The notes under the pieces were generated by a model. It searched no databases. It saw only the letters and a program-made list of their open reading frames with translations, and was not told the origin of the DNA. This document shows positions 13,820 through 21,080 of a DNA stretch of 21,080 nucleotides, in pieces (within the stretch, counting starts at the first letter, position 1; every line of letters begins with the position of its first letter). Position numbers and translations under genes: made by a program. Source of the stretch: DATCKG01 sp036562385 (lineage in GTDB: Bacteria > Bacillota > Sulfobacillia > Symbiobacteriales > Symbiobacteriaceae); the NCBI GenBank assembly GCA_036562385.1, contig DATCKG010000056.1, forward strand, positions 1 through 21,080, given 5' to 3'.

Positions 13820-15199
13820 ATGACACCGAATGGCGATGCCTATTTCCGGAAACACCGAGAGGAGCACCTTCACCAGCTCAGCGCGTTTCTGCGGATTCCC
13901 AGCATCAGCGCGCTGGCGGCGCACCGGGAAGATGTGCGGCGGGCAGCCCAGTGGCTGGTGGACGAACTGCGGCGGATCGGTATGCCCCGGGTGGAACTGT
14001 TCGAAACCGGCGGCCATCCGCTGGTCTATGCCGAGTGGCTGGAGGCAGAGGGTGCGCCCACAGCCCTGATTTACGGCCACTACGATGTCCAGCCAGTGGA
14101 CCCTCTGGATCTGTGGGAGACGCCTCCCTTTGAGCCCTCCATCCGGGACGGCAAGATCTACGCCCGGGGCGCCAGCGACGACAAGGGCCAGATCTTCATG
14201 CACATCAAGGTGCTGGAGGCACTCTTTCAGACCGAGGGCCGGCTGCCGGTGAACGTGAAAGTCCTCCTGGAGGGCGAGGAGGAGATCGGCTCCGCCAACC
14301 TGGAGCGGTTCATCCGGGACCATCGGGACCTGCTGAAAGCCGACGTGGTGGTCATCTCCGACACAAGCCTGTACGCCCCGGGGGTTCCTTCCATCACCTA
14401 TGCGCTCCGGGGCCTCGCCGCCATGGAAGTGGAAGTGATCGGCGCCAAGGGAGATCTGCACTCGGGCCTGTACGGCGGCGTCGCCCCCAACGCCATCCAC
14501 GCCCTGGCCGAACTGCTGGCCTCGCTGCGTTCCCCGGACGGGAAGATCGCCGTGGAGGGGTTTTACGATGACGTCCGCCCGCTGACGGAGGAGGAACGGC
14601 AAACCTTTGCCTCCCTGGGCTTCGATGAGGAGGCCCTCCGCCAGTCCCTGGGCGTGGACGCGCTGCCTGGCGAGCCCGGCTACACCGCCCTGGAACGCAT
14701 GTGGGCTCGGCCCACGCTGGAGATCAACAGCATCTACGGCGGCTTCCAGGGTGAGGGGACGAAGACAGTGATTCCGGCCCGAGCGGGGGCGAAGATCACC
14801 TGCCGGCTGGTACCGGATCAGGATCCGGAGCGGGTGCTGGACGCGATCGAACGCCACCTGAAGAATCGGTGCCCGGCCGGCGTGAAGGTTCGGGTCAAGC
14901 GGGAGGAAGGCAATTCCCGGGCCTGCATCACCCCGGTGGATCACCCCGCGATCCGGGCGGCCCTGGCCGCGCTGGAGGAAGCCTACGGCACAGAGGCCAA
15001 GTTCATCCGCAGCGGCGGTTCCATCCCGGTGGTGGAGATCTTTTCCCGGGTGCTGGGGCTGCCCTCGGTATTGATGGGCTTTGCCCTGGACAGTGAGAAC
15101 TTCCATGCCCCCAACGAGCACTTCCACCTGGAGAATTTCGATCGGGGACTGCGGACCCTGTACGCGTACTGGCACAAGCTGGCGGAAGCGTTATCGTGA
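13820..15199 (+). CDS. M20 family metallopeptidase (dipeptidase)
   Basis: A two-zinc exopeptidase of the M20 family, close to the CNDP/PepV-like dipeptidases. The metal and catalytic residues are all present: His87 and Asp89 (YGHYDVQP), bridging Asp120 (ARGASDDKG), Glu154/Glu155 (EGEEEIGS), Asp181 (ISDT) and His429 (NFHAPNEHF). The dimerisation (lid) domain spans roughly 195-375, with GDLHSGLYGG at 211-220 and the substrate-binding GGSIPVV at 399-405. The length of 459 is normal. The substrate (dipeptides, or another acylated amino acid) is not certain. The ATG at 13820 has GGAG about 11 bp upstream and AAAGGGG further up. It is a single-gene unit ending in a shared terminator. Confidence 0.9.
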   Translation: MTPNGDAYFRKHREEHLHQLSAFLRIPSISALAAHREDVRRAAQWLVDELRRIGMPRVELFETGGHPLVYAEWLEAEGAPTALIYGHYDVQPVDPLDLWETPPFEPSIRDGKIYARGASDDKGQIFMHIKVLEALFQTEGRLPVNVKVLLEGEEEIGSANLERFIRDHRDLLKADVVVISDTSLYAPGVPSITYALRGLAAMEVEVIGAKGDLHSGLYGGVAPNAIHALAELLASLRSPDGKIAVEGFYDDVRPLTEEERQTFASLGFDEEALRQSLGVDALPGEPGYTALERMWARPTLEINSIYGGFQGEGTKTVIPARAGAKITCRLVPDQDPERVLDAIERHLKNRCPAGVKVRVKREEGNSRACITPVDHPAIRAALAALEEAYGTEAKFIRSGGSIPVVEIFSRVLGLPSVLMGFALDSENFHAPNEHFHLENFDRGLRTLYAYWHKLAEALS

Positions 15200-15252
15200 A
15201 CCCCCTGCACCATACGGATACGGCCTCCTCGATCCGCTGGATCAGGAGCCGC

Positions 15253-15303
15253 AAAACGAAGCGGAGCACGCCGTTTCCCGCAAACAGCGTGCTCCGCTTG
15301 TTG
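15253..15303. terminator. Bidirectional intrinsic terminator between convergent genes
   Basis: A perfect 13-bp stem, AAGCGGAGCACGC (15259-15271) with GCGTGCTCCGCTT (15287-15299), has an inner GTTT/AAAC extension closing a 5-nt loop. On the minus strand it is followed by CGTTTTG; on the plus strand by GTTGAGTTG. It lies between the M20 peptidase (+) and the ZIP transporter (-) and likely ends both, with the T run better on the minus strand. The rest of the gap (15304-15377) shows nothing. Confidence 0.75.
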
Positions 15304-15377
15304 AGTTGATAGGAACCACGAAAGCCAGTTGACGATTACCATACGCTTCCAGTACCATCCCCTTGGAGCATCCCGCG

Positions 15378-16163
15378 CTAGCCCAAAGCCACATCCAGCA
15401 GCATCATCACAACAAACCCAACCAGCAGGAGGTAGGTTGCGATTCGTTCATAGCCCCGCCGGTGCGTCTCCGGAATGATCTCGTCGCTGATCACAAAGAG
15501 CATCGCACCGCCGGCAAAGGAATAGGCCAGGGGCACCAGCGGACCCAGCAGCATCACCCCGGCCAAGCCGAAGAGGGCACCCACCGGCTCAGCCAGGCCC
15601 GTCAGCAGGGTGATCCAGAACACCTGCCAGGCGGGGTACCGCTCCCCTAGCAGAGCCAGGGCCACGGCCAGCCCTTCCGGAATGTTCTGGAGGCCGATCC
15701 CCAGGGTCAGGCTGATCCCGTTGGAAAGGTCGCCGCTGCCAACGCCGACCCCCACCGCCAGCCCCTCCGGGAAATTATGAATGGTGATGGCGATGATAAA
15801 GAGCCAGATCTTGGCCAGCCGGCTGGTATTACCGCCCCCTTCCGGCCCCTTGATGAAGTGCGCGTGCGGCGAGTACTTGTCCACCAGATCCAAAAAGACC
15901 CCGCCGAGCACCAGTCCCAGACCGGCCACCACGGCCCCCATGATCCCGCCGCCGTTCAGCTCGATGGCCGGGATCAGCAGGCTGAAGAAGGTGGCTGCCA
16001 GCATCACACCCGCCGAAAATCCCAGCAGGCCGTCATGGACCTGATCGGGAATCCGGCGGGTAAACAACGCAGGAATCCCACCCAGGGCGGTGGCCAGGCC
16101 GGCTAACAGACTGGCCAACACGCCAGCCACCACCGGATGGAGTCGCACCCAATCCGCTAACAA
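15378..16163 (-). CDS. ZIP family metal transporter (ZupT/GufA-like)
   Basis: A membrane protein of about eight helices that should import divalent metal such as zinc. The binuclear metal site is in HNFPEGLAVGVG (129-140, helix 4) and QNIPEGLAVALAL (159-171, helix 5); the cytoplasmic loop near 98-112 has a His-containing segment (SPHAHF) before Gly-rich sequence. SDEIIPETHRRGYE (226-239) is typical of the GufA/ZupT branch. At 261 residues the length is normal. The TTG start has an AGGGG ribosome site about 7 bp upstream. The metal cannot be told from sequence: Zn, Fe and Mn are all carried in this branch. It is a single gene with its own promoter candidate and a shared terminator. Confidence 0.92.
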   Translation of the reverse strand: MLADWVRLHPVVAGVLASLLAGLATALGGIPALFTRRIPDQVHDGLLGFSAGVMLAATFFSLLIPAIELNGGGIMGAVVAGLGLVLGGVFLDLVDKYSPHAHFIKGPEGGGNTSRLAKIWLFIIAITIHNFPEGLAVGVGVGSGDLSNGISLTLGIGLQNIPEGLAVALALLGERYPAWQVFWITLLTGLAEPVGALFGLAGVMLLGPLVPLAYSFAGGAMLFVISDEIIPETHRRGYERIATYLLLVGFVVMMLLDVALG

Positions 16164-16214
16164 TATCTCACCCCTATCGTTGGATCGTCAGCCACGCGGG
16201 TCACTCCTAGTGCA

Positions 16215-16243
16215 ATTTTACCGGCTGCATATTCAAAACTGAA
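16215..16243 (-). promoter_or_regulatory. Candidate promoter for the ZIP transporter gene
   Basis: On the minus strand TTCAGT (16238-16243) and TAAAAT (16215-16220) are 17 bp apart. The -10 matches five of six consensus positions, the -35 three. A start near 16208 would leave a leader of about 45 nt to the TTG start. Confidence 0.45.
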
Positions 16244-16398
16244 TCCCGGGACCTACCGGATGGCGCCCGGCAAAGCCGTCCACACCTGCCCCGGCAGGGT
16301 ACTGTGCATTCCTTCCGCCTATGGCGGCAAACACTAATGCCGGTCGGGTGGCCGGTTGGCTTCGGGCACGGGGTGTCATGGTCCAGATGCGAACTTTG

Positions 16399-16455
16399 TT
16401 GTCATGTCACCGTCGCTTTTGGTGAATACCAGCGGTTTCATCCACGTGCTATATT
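16399..16455 (+). promoter_or_regulatory. Candidate promoter(s) for the BMP/nucleoside importer operon
   Basis: Two candidates exist on the plus strand. The better -10 is TGCTATATT (16447-16455), an extended -10 with five of six bases matching but no -35 at the right distance. Upstream, TTGTCA (16399-16404) is a near-perfect -35 followed after 17 bp by GTGAAT (16422-16427), a poor -10. Either gives a leader of roughly 65-90 nt. Confidence 0.4.
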
Positions 16456-16480
16456 CGCCTTGGTGTTCCATCCATGCCTT

Positions 16481-16504
16481 GGACCGAATCCTCTGATTCG
16501 GTTC
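16481..16504 (+). other. Hairpin just upstream of the lipoprotein ribosome site
   Basis: ACCGAATC pairs with GATTCGGT (8 bp, extended by a G-T and a G-C pair) around a CTCT loop. It ends 7 bp before the AGGAGG ribosome site at 16512-16517. It has no following T run, so it is not a terminator; it may protect the message 5' end or affect translation. Confidence 0.5.
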
Positions 16505-16525
16505 ATATCTCAGGAGGTGTGGTCC

Positions 16526-17566
16526 TTGTCTCGCAAATGGTTTGCAAAGGCAGCGGCCGTGGCTCTCTGCGTAGGGCTGCTGGCTGGCTGCGGCGGGGCC
16601 AAACAGCCCTCTCAGGACGGTGGAACCGGAACGAAGAAGTTCAAGGTCGGTATGGTCACGGACCTCGGAGGTCTCCACGACCAGTCCTTTAACCAGTCCG
16701 CGTGGGCCGGGCTGCAGAAGCTGCAGCAGGACTTTGGCTACGAGGTCAAGGCGGTGGAGTCCAAGCGCCAGGAGGACTACGATACTAACTTCCAGGTGCT
16801 CGTGGATGCTGGCTACGATTTGATTTGGGCCATCGGCTCCCTGATGACCAACGCGGTCGTTGACAAGGCAAAAGAGTTGCCGGATCAGAAGTTTGCCATC
16901 ATCGACAGCGATGCCCACGCGCCCAACCTGGTAGGGGTCACCTTCCGGGAGGAGGAAGGCTCCTTCTTGATGGGCATCATCGCGGCGAAGGCCACCAAGA
17001 CCAAGAAGGTGGGCTTCATCGGCGGCATGGACATCGAGGTGATTCACCGCTTCGAGGCGGGCTTCAAGGCCGGCGTGAAGGCTACCGACCCCTCGGTGGA
17101 AGTGGTCACTGTCTACTCCGGTACGTTCACGGACTCCAGCAAGGGTAAGTCCGACGCCCTCGCGATGTACAACCAGGGTGTGGACGTGATCTTCCACGCT
17201 TCGGGCAACACCGGCACCGGCGTGATCGAGGCGGCCAAGGAAGTCAACAAGTACGCCATCGGCGTGGACCAGGACCAGAACTACCTGGCGCCCGACCATG
17301 TGATCTCCTCCATGATCAAGGACGTCAAGGGTGCCGTGTACGATATCTCCAAGATGACGGCCGACGGGAACTTCCCCGGCGACCAGGCGATCGTCCTGGG
17401 CCTGAAGGAAGGCCGCGTTGGTTACGCGGAGACCACTCTGTGGAACAAACTGCCGGAAGGCACCAAGGAACTGGTTGACAAGTGGGCTCAGGCTATTGCC
17501 GAGGGCAAGGTGACCGTGCCCAAGACCCGCGAGCAGCTTGAGGAATGGGAGGTTCCCCAGATCTAA
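16526..17566 (+). CDS. BMP family (PnrA/TmpC-like) nucleoside-binding lipoprotein
   Basis: The substrate-binding lipoprotein of a nucleoside ABC importer. The start is TTG at 16526, 8 bp after a perfect AGGAGG; the frame is open much further upstream but without a ribosome site. A lipoprotein signal follows (SRKWFAKAAAVALCVGLLAG), with lipobox LLAG-C and Cys22 as the lipidated residue. The mature protein starts with a Gly/Thr/Lys linker and then KVGMVTDLGGLHDQSFNQ (40-57), the BMP-family signature, followed by YDLIWAIGSLM, GVTFREEEGSFLMG, KVGFIGGMDIEVIHRFEAGF and GVDVIFHASGNTGTGVIEAA. All fit PnrA-type purine nucleoside receptors and Bacillus NupN. At 346 residues it is full length. It heads the operon with the ATPase and two permeases. 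Nucleoside as substrate is inferred from the family. Confidence 0.92.
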   Translation: MSRKWFAKAAAVALCVGLLAGCGGAKQPSQDGGTGTKKFKVGMVTDLGGLHDQSFNQSAWAGLQKLQQDFGYEVKAVESKRQEDYDTNFQVLVDAGYDLIWAIGSLMTNAVVDKAKELPDQKFAIIDSDAHAPNLVGVTFREEEGSFLMGIIAAKATKTKKVGFIGGMDIEVIHRFEAGFKAGVKATDPSVEVVTVYSGTFTDSSKGKSDALAMYNQGVDVIFHASGNTGTGVIEAAKEVNKYAIGVDQDQNYLAPDHVISSMIKDVKGAVYDISKMTADGNFPGDQAIVLGLKEGRVGYAETTLWNKLPEGTKELVDKWAQAIAEGKVTVPKTREQLEEWEVPQI

Positions 17567-17577
17567 GTCTCACGACG

Positions 17578-17620
17578 AAAGGGGGATGAAGGGCGGGACA
17601 GTGTCCCGCCCTTTGTTCAC
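17578..17620 (+). promoter_or_regulatory. Intercistronic hairpin between lipoprotein and ATPase genes, with distant ribosome site
   Basis: AAAGGGGG (17578-17585) is followed by an 11-bp perfect hairpin, AAGGGCGGGAC/GTCCCGCCCTT with a 3-nt loop (17589-17613), then GTTCAC and the ATG at 17621. Unfolded, the ribosome site is 35 nt from the start, too far to act. Folded, the hairpin leaves about 10 nt between them. The stem followed by TTTGTTC also resembles a weak terminator, which would lower ATPase and permease levels relative to the lipoprotein. Confidence 0.6.
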
Positions 17621-19114
17621 ATGCTCAAACTTTCGGGAATCACCAAGCGTTTCGGCTCCTTGGTGGCCAACGACCACATCGACCTGGAGGTTCGTGAAGG
17701 CGAGATTCACGCACTCTTAGGCGAAAACGGTGCCGGCAAAACCACCCTGATGAACATCGTCTACGGCCTGTACGCACCCGATGAGGGTACCATCGAGTGG
17801 AAGGGACGGCCGGTTCGGATCTCCGGGCCCTCGGAAGCCATCAAGCTGGGCATTGGGATGGTCCACCAGCACTTCATGCTGGTCCCGGTCTTTACGGTGG
17901 CCGAGAACATCATCCTCGGCAAGGAGGGCGGGTTCCTCCTGGATCGGCGGAAGGCCGTGGAGGAAGTCCGGCGGCTGTCGGAGCAGTACGGTCTGCACGT
18001 GGATCCCGAAGCCCGGGTGGAGTCAATTACCGTCGGCCAGCAGCAGCGGGTCGAGATTCTGAAGGCGCTCTACCGGGGAGCCGAACTTCTGATCCTGGAC
18101 GAGCCCACCGCCGTGCTGACTCCTCAGGAAGTGGAAGAGCTCGGCCGCATCATGAAGAACCTGGTCTCCCAGGGGAAGACCATCATCATCATCACCCACA
18201 AGCTCAAAGAGGTGCTGCAACTGGCAGATCGGGTGACGGTCATCCGGCGTGGCAAGAAGATCGCCACCCTGGACACCCAGGGGCGAACCGAAGAAGAGCT
18301 GGCCGCCTTGATGGTGGGGCGGTCCGTCTCCCTGCGGGTGCCCAAGGGCCCCGCCCGTCCGGGAAAGGTGGTCCTGGAGGTCCAGTCGCTGTGCGCCAAG
18401 AACGCCCGGGGCCTGCCGGCGGTGCAGGACGTCAGCTTCACAGTCCGGGCCGGTGAAATCGTCGGCATCTGCGGCGTGGACGGCAACGGCCAGACCGAAC
18501 TGGTGGAATGCCTCACCGGACTCCGGCGAGCCACGTCCGGGCACATTTTCCTGAATGGCCGGGAAATCACCCGGATGAACCCCCGCCAGATCCGGGAGGC
18601 CGGCGTGGGGCATATTCCAGAGGACCGGCAGCGCCGGGGGCTGGTGCTGGACTTTACCATGGCGGAAAATGTGGTCCTGGGCTCCCAGCGGCAGTACGCG
18701 TCCTGGGGCGTCATGAACATGCGCCGGATGACCGACCTGGCCCGCAAGATTATCGAAGCCTTTGACGTCCGCCCGCCGGAACCCGCCTACCGCGCCCGGT
18801 CCCTGTCCGGCGGCAACCAACAGAAGGTCATCGTCGGCCGGGAGATGACCCGGGATACGTCGCTGCTTGTCGCTGTCCAACCCACCCGCGGTCTCGACGT
18901 CGGCGCCATCGAGTTCATCCATAAGCAGTTGGTCCAGGCCCGGGATGCCGGCAAGGCGGTGCTTTTGGTCTCCCTGGAACTGGATGAGATCATGGCCCTG
19001 TCTGACCGGATCCTGGTGATGTACAAGGGACGGATTGTCGCAGAAGTCCCGGCCCACGAGGCCACGGAAGAAGGCCTGGGCCTGTGGATGGCAGGAGGTG
19101 GCGCAAGTGCGTAA
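17621..19114 (+). CDS. Nucleoside ABC transporter ATP-binding protein (double NBD, NupO-like)
   Basis: Two fused nucleotide-binding domains in 497 residues drive the importer. The first has Walker A GENGAGKTT (34-42), Q-loop VHQHFM (81-86, typical of BMP-linked ATPases), signature ITVGQQQRVEI (136-146), Walker B LLILDEPTA (156-164) and the H-loop His193. The second has a degenerate Walker A, GVDGNGQTEL (Gln in place of Lys, 285-294), signature LSGGNQQK (395-402) and Walker B LLVAVQPTRGLD with Gln in place of the catalytic Glu (415-426). This one-active-site pattern is normal in sugar/nucleoside ABC ATPases. The ATG fits the conserved N-terminus, but has no ribosome site close by except through the hairpin just upstream. 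The end overlaps the next gene by 8 bp. Confidence 0.93.
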   Translation: MLKLSGITKRFGSLVANDHIDLEVREGEIHALLGENGAGKTTLMNIVYGLYAPDEGTIEWKGRPVRISGPSEAIKLGIGMVHQHFMLVPVFTVAENIILGKEGGFLLDRRKAVEEVRRLSEQYGLHVDPEARVESITVGQQQRVEILKALYRGAELLILDEPTAVLTPQEVEELGRIMKNLVSQGKTIIIITHKLKEVLQLADRVTVIRRGKKIATLDTQGRTEEELAALMVGRSVSLRVPKGPARPGKVVLEVQSLCAKNARGLPAVQDVSFTVRAGEIVGICGVDGNGQTELVECLTGLRRATSGHIFLNGREITRMNPRQIREAGVGHIPEDRQRRGLVLDFTMAENVVLGSQRQYASWGVMNMRRMTDLARKIIEAFDVRPPEPAYRARSLSGGNQQKVIVGREMTRDTSLLVAVQPTRGLDVGAIEFIHKQLVQARDAGKAVLLVSLELDEIMALSDRILVMYKGRIVAEVPAHEATEEGLGLWMAGGGASA

Positions 19115-20180
19115 GGGAATCGGCCAGTGGATGGGCAGCTTGCTGGAGACGATCATGGTTCCGATCCTGTCCATCGCCCTCGGGCTGCTGGTAGGGACGC
19201 TCTTCATCCTGGTGGCCGGGGCAGATCCGGTGGAGGCCTACTCGGCCCTGTTCCGGGCGGTGGCGGGCAGCCCACGGGCCATCGGCGAGACCCTGGTGGC
19301 CACCACTCCCCTGATCTTTACCGGGCTGGCGGTGGCCCTGGCCTTCCGCTGCGGCCTCTTTAACATCGGCGTCGAAGGGCAGTACATGGTGGCGCTATTG
19401 GCTTCCGCCCTGGCCGGCTACTACCTGCACCTGCCCCGGGGTATCCATGCGCTGGTGACCCTGGCAGCCGGCGCACTGGCAGGAGCCATTTGGGCGGCCA
19501 TCGTCGGCATCTTGAAAGCATACCGGGGCGTCCATGAAGTGATTAACTCCATCATGCTGAACTATATCGCCCTGTACTTTACCCATTATCTGCTGATGTA
19601 CTATTTCCGGGAGCCCTCCAACCGGGCTGCCGCCACCCCCTACATCCTGGAGACGGCGCGACTGACCAGCGGATTGATCCCGGGGTCGCGGCTCCACACC
19701 GGCATTTTCATTGCGCTGGCAGCCGCCTTTTTCGTCTGGTTCTTCCTGTGGAAGACGCCGGCAGGGTACGAGATTCGGGCCGTGGGCCATTCCCCCGGCG
19801 CCGCCGAGTACGCCGGCATCAACGTGAAGAAGAACATCATCCTGGCCATGGTCCTCTCGGGCGCCCTGAGCGGGTTGGCCGGTGCCGTCCAGACCCAGGG
19901 GGTCATGTTCAAGTTCTACGAACAAATGGGGTTTATCGGGTACGGCTTTGACGGCATTGCGGTAGCCCTGCTGGGACGCAACCACCCGATGGGCGTGATC
20001 TTTGGCGCGCTGCTCTTCGGGGCCCTGACTCAGGGCAGCGGCTCCATGCAGGCCGTGGCCGGGGTCCCGAAGACGGTGGTCTGGATCGTACAGGGTACCG
20101 TGGTCTTCTTTGTGGCCGCTGAGAACATCTTCAAGTACCTGCGCCGGCGCAGGGTGAAGGCGGAGGTGAAGACGGCATGA
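19107..20180 (+). CDS. Nucleoside ABC transporter permease 1 (NupP-like, BPD_transp_2 family)
   Basis: An inner-membrane permease of the branched-chain amino acid/sugar permease superfamily, with about eight to ten hydrophobic segments spread over 357 residues. The core motif region LAFRCGLFNIGVEGQYMVA (near 78-96) is the N-I-G-x-E-G-Q signature, and EIRAVGHSPGAAEYAGINVKK (~220-240) is the cytoplasmic coupling loop for the ATPase. FDGIAVALLGRNHPMGV follows. The start is GTG at 19107, with AGGAGG 8 bp upstream, overlapping the ATPase stop by 8 bp; the frame is open further upstream but only within the ATPase gene. The C-terminus is a basic tail (YLRRRRVKAEVK). Confidence 0.92.
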   Translation: MRKGIGQWMGSLLETIMVPILSIALGLLVGTLFILVAGADPVEAYSALFRAVAGSPRAIGETLVATTPLIFTGLAVALAFRCGLFNIGVEGQYMVALLASALAGYYLHLPRGIHALVTLAAGALAGAIWAAIVGILKAYRGVHEVINSIMLNYIALYFTHYLLMYYFREPSNRAAATPYILETARLTSGLIPGSRLHTGIFIALAAAFFVWFFLWKTPAGYEIRAVGHSPGAAEYAGINVKKNIILAMVLSGALSGLAGAVQTQGVMFKFYEQMGFIGYGFDGIAVALLGRNHPMGVIFGALLFGALTQGSGSMQAVAGVPKTVVWIVQGTVVFFVAAENIFKYLRRRRVKAEVKTA

Positions 20181-21067
20181 CGGGTTTCTTCGGAGCCGCC
20201 CTGGTGACGCTGTTCTATTCCACCCTCCGCTCCGCCACCCCCCTGATCCTGGGCGCCCTGGGTGGCGTCTTCTCCGAACGAGCCGGCGTCATCAACATCG
20301 GCCTGGAAGGGATCATGCTAATCGGAGCCTGGACTGCCTCCTTCGTCAGCCTGACCACCGGCAACGTCTACATCGGCATCCTGGCTGCGGCGGTGGCCGG
20401 CGTGATCATCGCGGCTCTTCATGCCCTGGCCAGCGTGATCTGGACGGCGGATCAGACCGTCAGTGGCGTGGCCATTAACCTCCTGGCCTCCGGTTTTACC
20501 GAGTTCATGGCCGTGAAGATCTGGGGTACCAGCCAGTCCCCCGCAGTGGCTTCCCGTGCCCCGGATTTCTTCGGTCTGAACCTATTCGTGTACCTCGCTT
20601 TCCTGCTGGTCCTGATCTCCCACTTTTTCCTGTGGTACACCTCCTGGGGGCTCCGTCTCCGGTCGGTGGGGGAAAACCCCTGGGCTGCGGAGACCATGGG
20701 GATCAACGTGCGGCTCATGAAGATCCAGGGTGTCCTCCTTTCCGGCGTCTTGGCGGGCCTCGGCGGGGCCAGTTTCTCCGTCGGACTGATATCCCGCTTC
20801 ACGGTGGGAATGACCTCCGGAAGGGGCTTCATCGCCCTCGCAGCCATGATCTTTGGCCGGTGGAACCCCATCGGAGCCATGTGGGCGTGCCTCCTCTTCG
20901 GCCTGGCGGAAGGGCTGGCCACTCTGTTCCAAATCTGGAATGTGGGAGTCCCGTCCCAGTTCCTGCTGATGACGCCCTACGTAATCACCATGCTGACCCT
21001 GGCCGGATTCGTGGGCCGGTCCCAGCCGCCGGCTGCCGACGGCATTCCCTACGAAAAGAGCCGGTGA
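20177..21067 (+). CDS. Nucleoside ABC transporter permease 2 (NupQ-like)
   Basis: The second permease of the importer, 296 residues with about eight or nine hydrophobic segments. GVINIGLEGIMLIGAW (37-52) is the superfamily signature, and LRSVGENPWAAETMGINV (~160-177) the ATPase-coupling loop. SGRGFIALAAMIFGRWNPIGA follows as expected. The ATG overlaps the stop of permease 1 by 4 bp (ATGA), so translation is coupled. The gene is complete; only 13 bp remain in the window after it, so whether the operon continues (for example with a nucleoside phosphorylase or deaminase) cannot be seen. Confidence 0.93.
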   Translation: MTGFFGAALVTLFYSTLRSATPLILGALGGVFSERAGVINIGLEGIMLIGAWTASFVSLTTGNVYIGILAAAVAGVIIAALHALASVIWTADQTVSGVAINLLASGFTEFMAVKIWGTSQSPAVASRAPDFFGLNLFVYLAFLLVLISHFFLWYTSWGLRLRSVGENPWAAETMGINVRLMKIQGVLLSGVLAGLGGASFSVGLISRFTVGMTSGRGFIALAAMIFGRWNPIGAMWACLLFGLAEGLATLFQIWNVGVPSQFLLMTPYVITMLTLAGFVGRSQPPAADGIPYEKSR

Positions 21068-21080
21068 CAAGCCGCATCCA

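Larger units (their letters stand above)
16164..16525. other. 362-bp divergent intergenic region before the BMP lipoprotein gene
   Basis: No plausible gene lies here; the frame open from 16304 is an upstream extension of the lipoprotein reading frame with no ribosome site. The part from 16260 to 16400 is GC-rich and holds several hairpins on the plus strand: CCTGC/GCAGG (16285-16298), a two-part hairpin GCATT...AATGC enclosing CCGCC/GGCGG (16306-16340), and CCGG repeats at 16340-16356. The flanks 16205-16245 and 16390-16510 are AT-richer and carry promoters. I do not recognise a known riboswitch; purine, guanidine and c-di-GMP patterns do not fit. Confidence 0.5.

Noticed and set aside
13793..15175. 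460-residue open frame on the minus strand
   Set aside because: It is antisense to the M20 peptidase, whose metal ligands are all present; the translation shows no recognisable fold.
16260..16360. c-di-GMP, purine or cobalamin riboswitch before the BMP gene
   Set aside because: The GGCAAAGCC fragment resembles part of a c-di-GMP-I core, but the other conserved blocks (CACGCA, the receptor region and the expected spacing) are absent; purine and cobalamin core sequences are also absent.
16304..16525. N-terminal extension of the BMP lipoprotein reading frame
   Set aside because: The added 74 residues have no family resemblance and no ribosome site; the TTG at 16526 follows a perfect AGGAGG and begins a proper lipoprotein signal peptide.
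17538..17720. 60-residue open frame across the lipoprotein-ATPase junction
   Set aside because: It starts inside the lipoprotein gene and overlaps the conserved ATPase N-terminus; it is better explained by the hairpin and the ATPase start.

Overview
The window is a high-GC, gene-dense stretch of what looks like a thermophilic or Symbiobacterium/Thermaerobacter-like member of the Bacillota. That placement is an inference. It rests on a BshA-type bacillithiol glycosyltransferase, a YteA-family TraR/DksA protein, a DUF5665 protein, PyrR with an RNA attenuator, the gene order yteA-like/lspA/rluD/pyr (which matches the Bacillus ylyA-lspA-ylyB-pyr region), strong AGGAGG-type ribosome sites, and frequent GTG/TTG starts (11 of the 20 genes whose start is visible). 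Nearly everything here is core metabolism and transport. I see no phage, transposon, CRISPR array, rRNA or tRNA.

Layout. Bases 2-1105 (+): the end of a surface-type protein with carboxypeptidase-regulatory-like repeats, open at the left edge. 1109-2236 (-): bshA, tail to tail with it. 2453-2722 (-): an FmdB-type zinc ribbon with its own promoter and terminator. 2822-10699 (-): the lspA-rluD-pyrF group followed by pyrR-pyrB-pyrC-pyrK-pyrD-pyrE. A sigma-A-like promoter and a complete PyrR attenuator (PyrR-binding hairpin, antiterminator, terminator) sit between pyrF and pyrR. 10848-13682 (-): fatty acyl-CoA ligase, DUF5665 membrane protein and YteA-like zinc-finger protein. 13820-15199 (+): M20 dipeptidase, divergent from the ligase. 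15378-16163 (-): ZIP metal transporter, convergent with the peptidase across a bidirectional terminator. 16526-21067 (+): a four-gene BMP-type nucleoside ABC importer (lipoprotein, double ATPase, two permeases).

How the genes work together. PyrB, PyrC, PyrK/PyrD, PyrE and PyrF cover UMP synthesis from carbamoyl phosphate; carbamoyl-phosphate synthase (carAB) is absent from the window. PyrR should couple transcription of pyrR-B-C-K-D-E to the pyrimidine pool. pyrF, a type 2 OMP decarboxylase, lies upstream of the pyr promoter and so outside that control. The importer at the right end probably supplies nucleosides for salvage.

The points most worth a second look are the intact PyrR attenuator with pyrF outside it, a hairpin between the importer's lipoprotein and ATPase genes that seems to bring a distant ribosome site next to the ATPase start, and a 362-bp leader region with several hairpins before the lipoprotein gene. 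I found no convincing undescribed multi-gene system.
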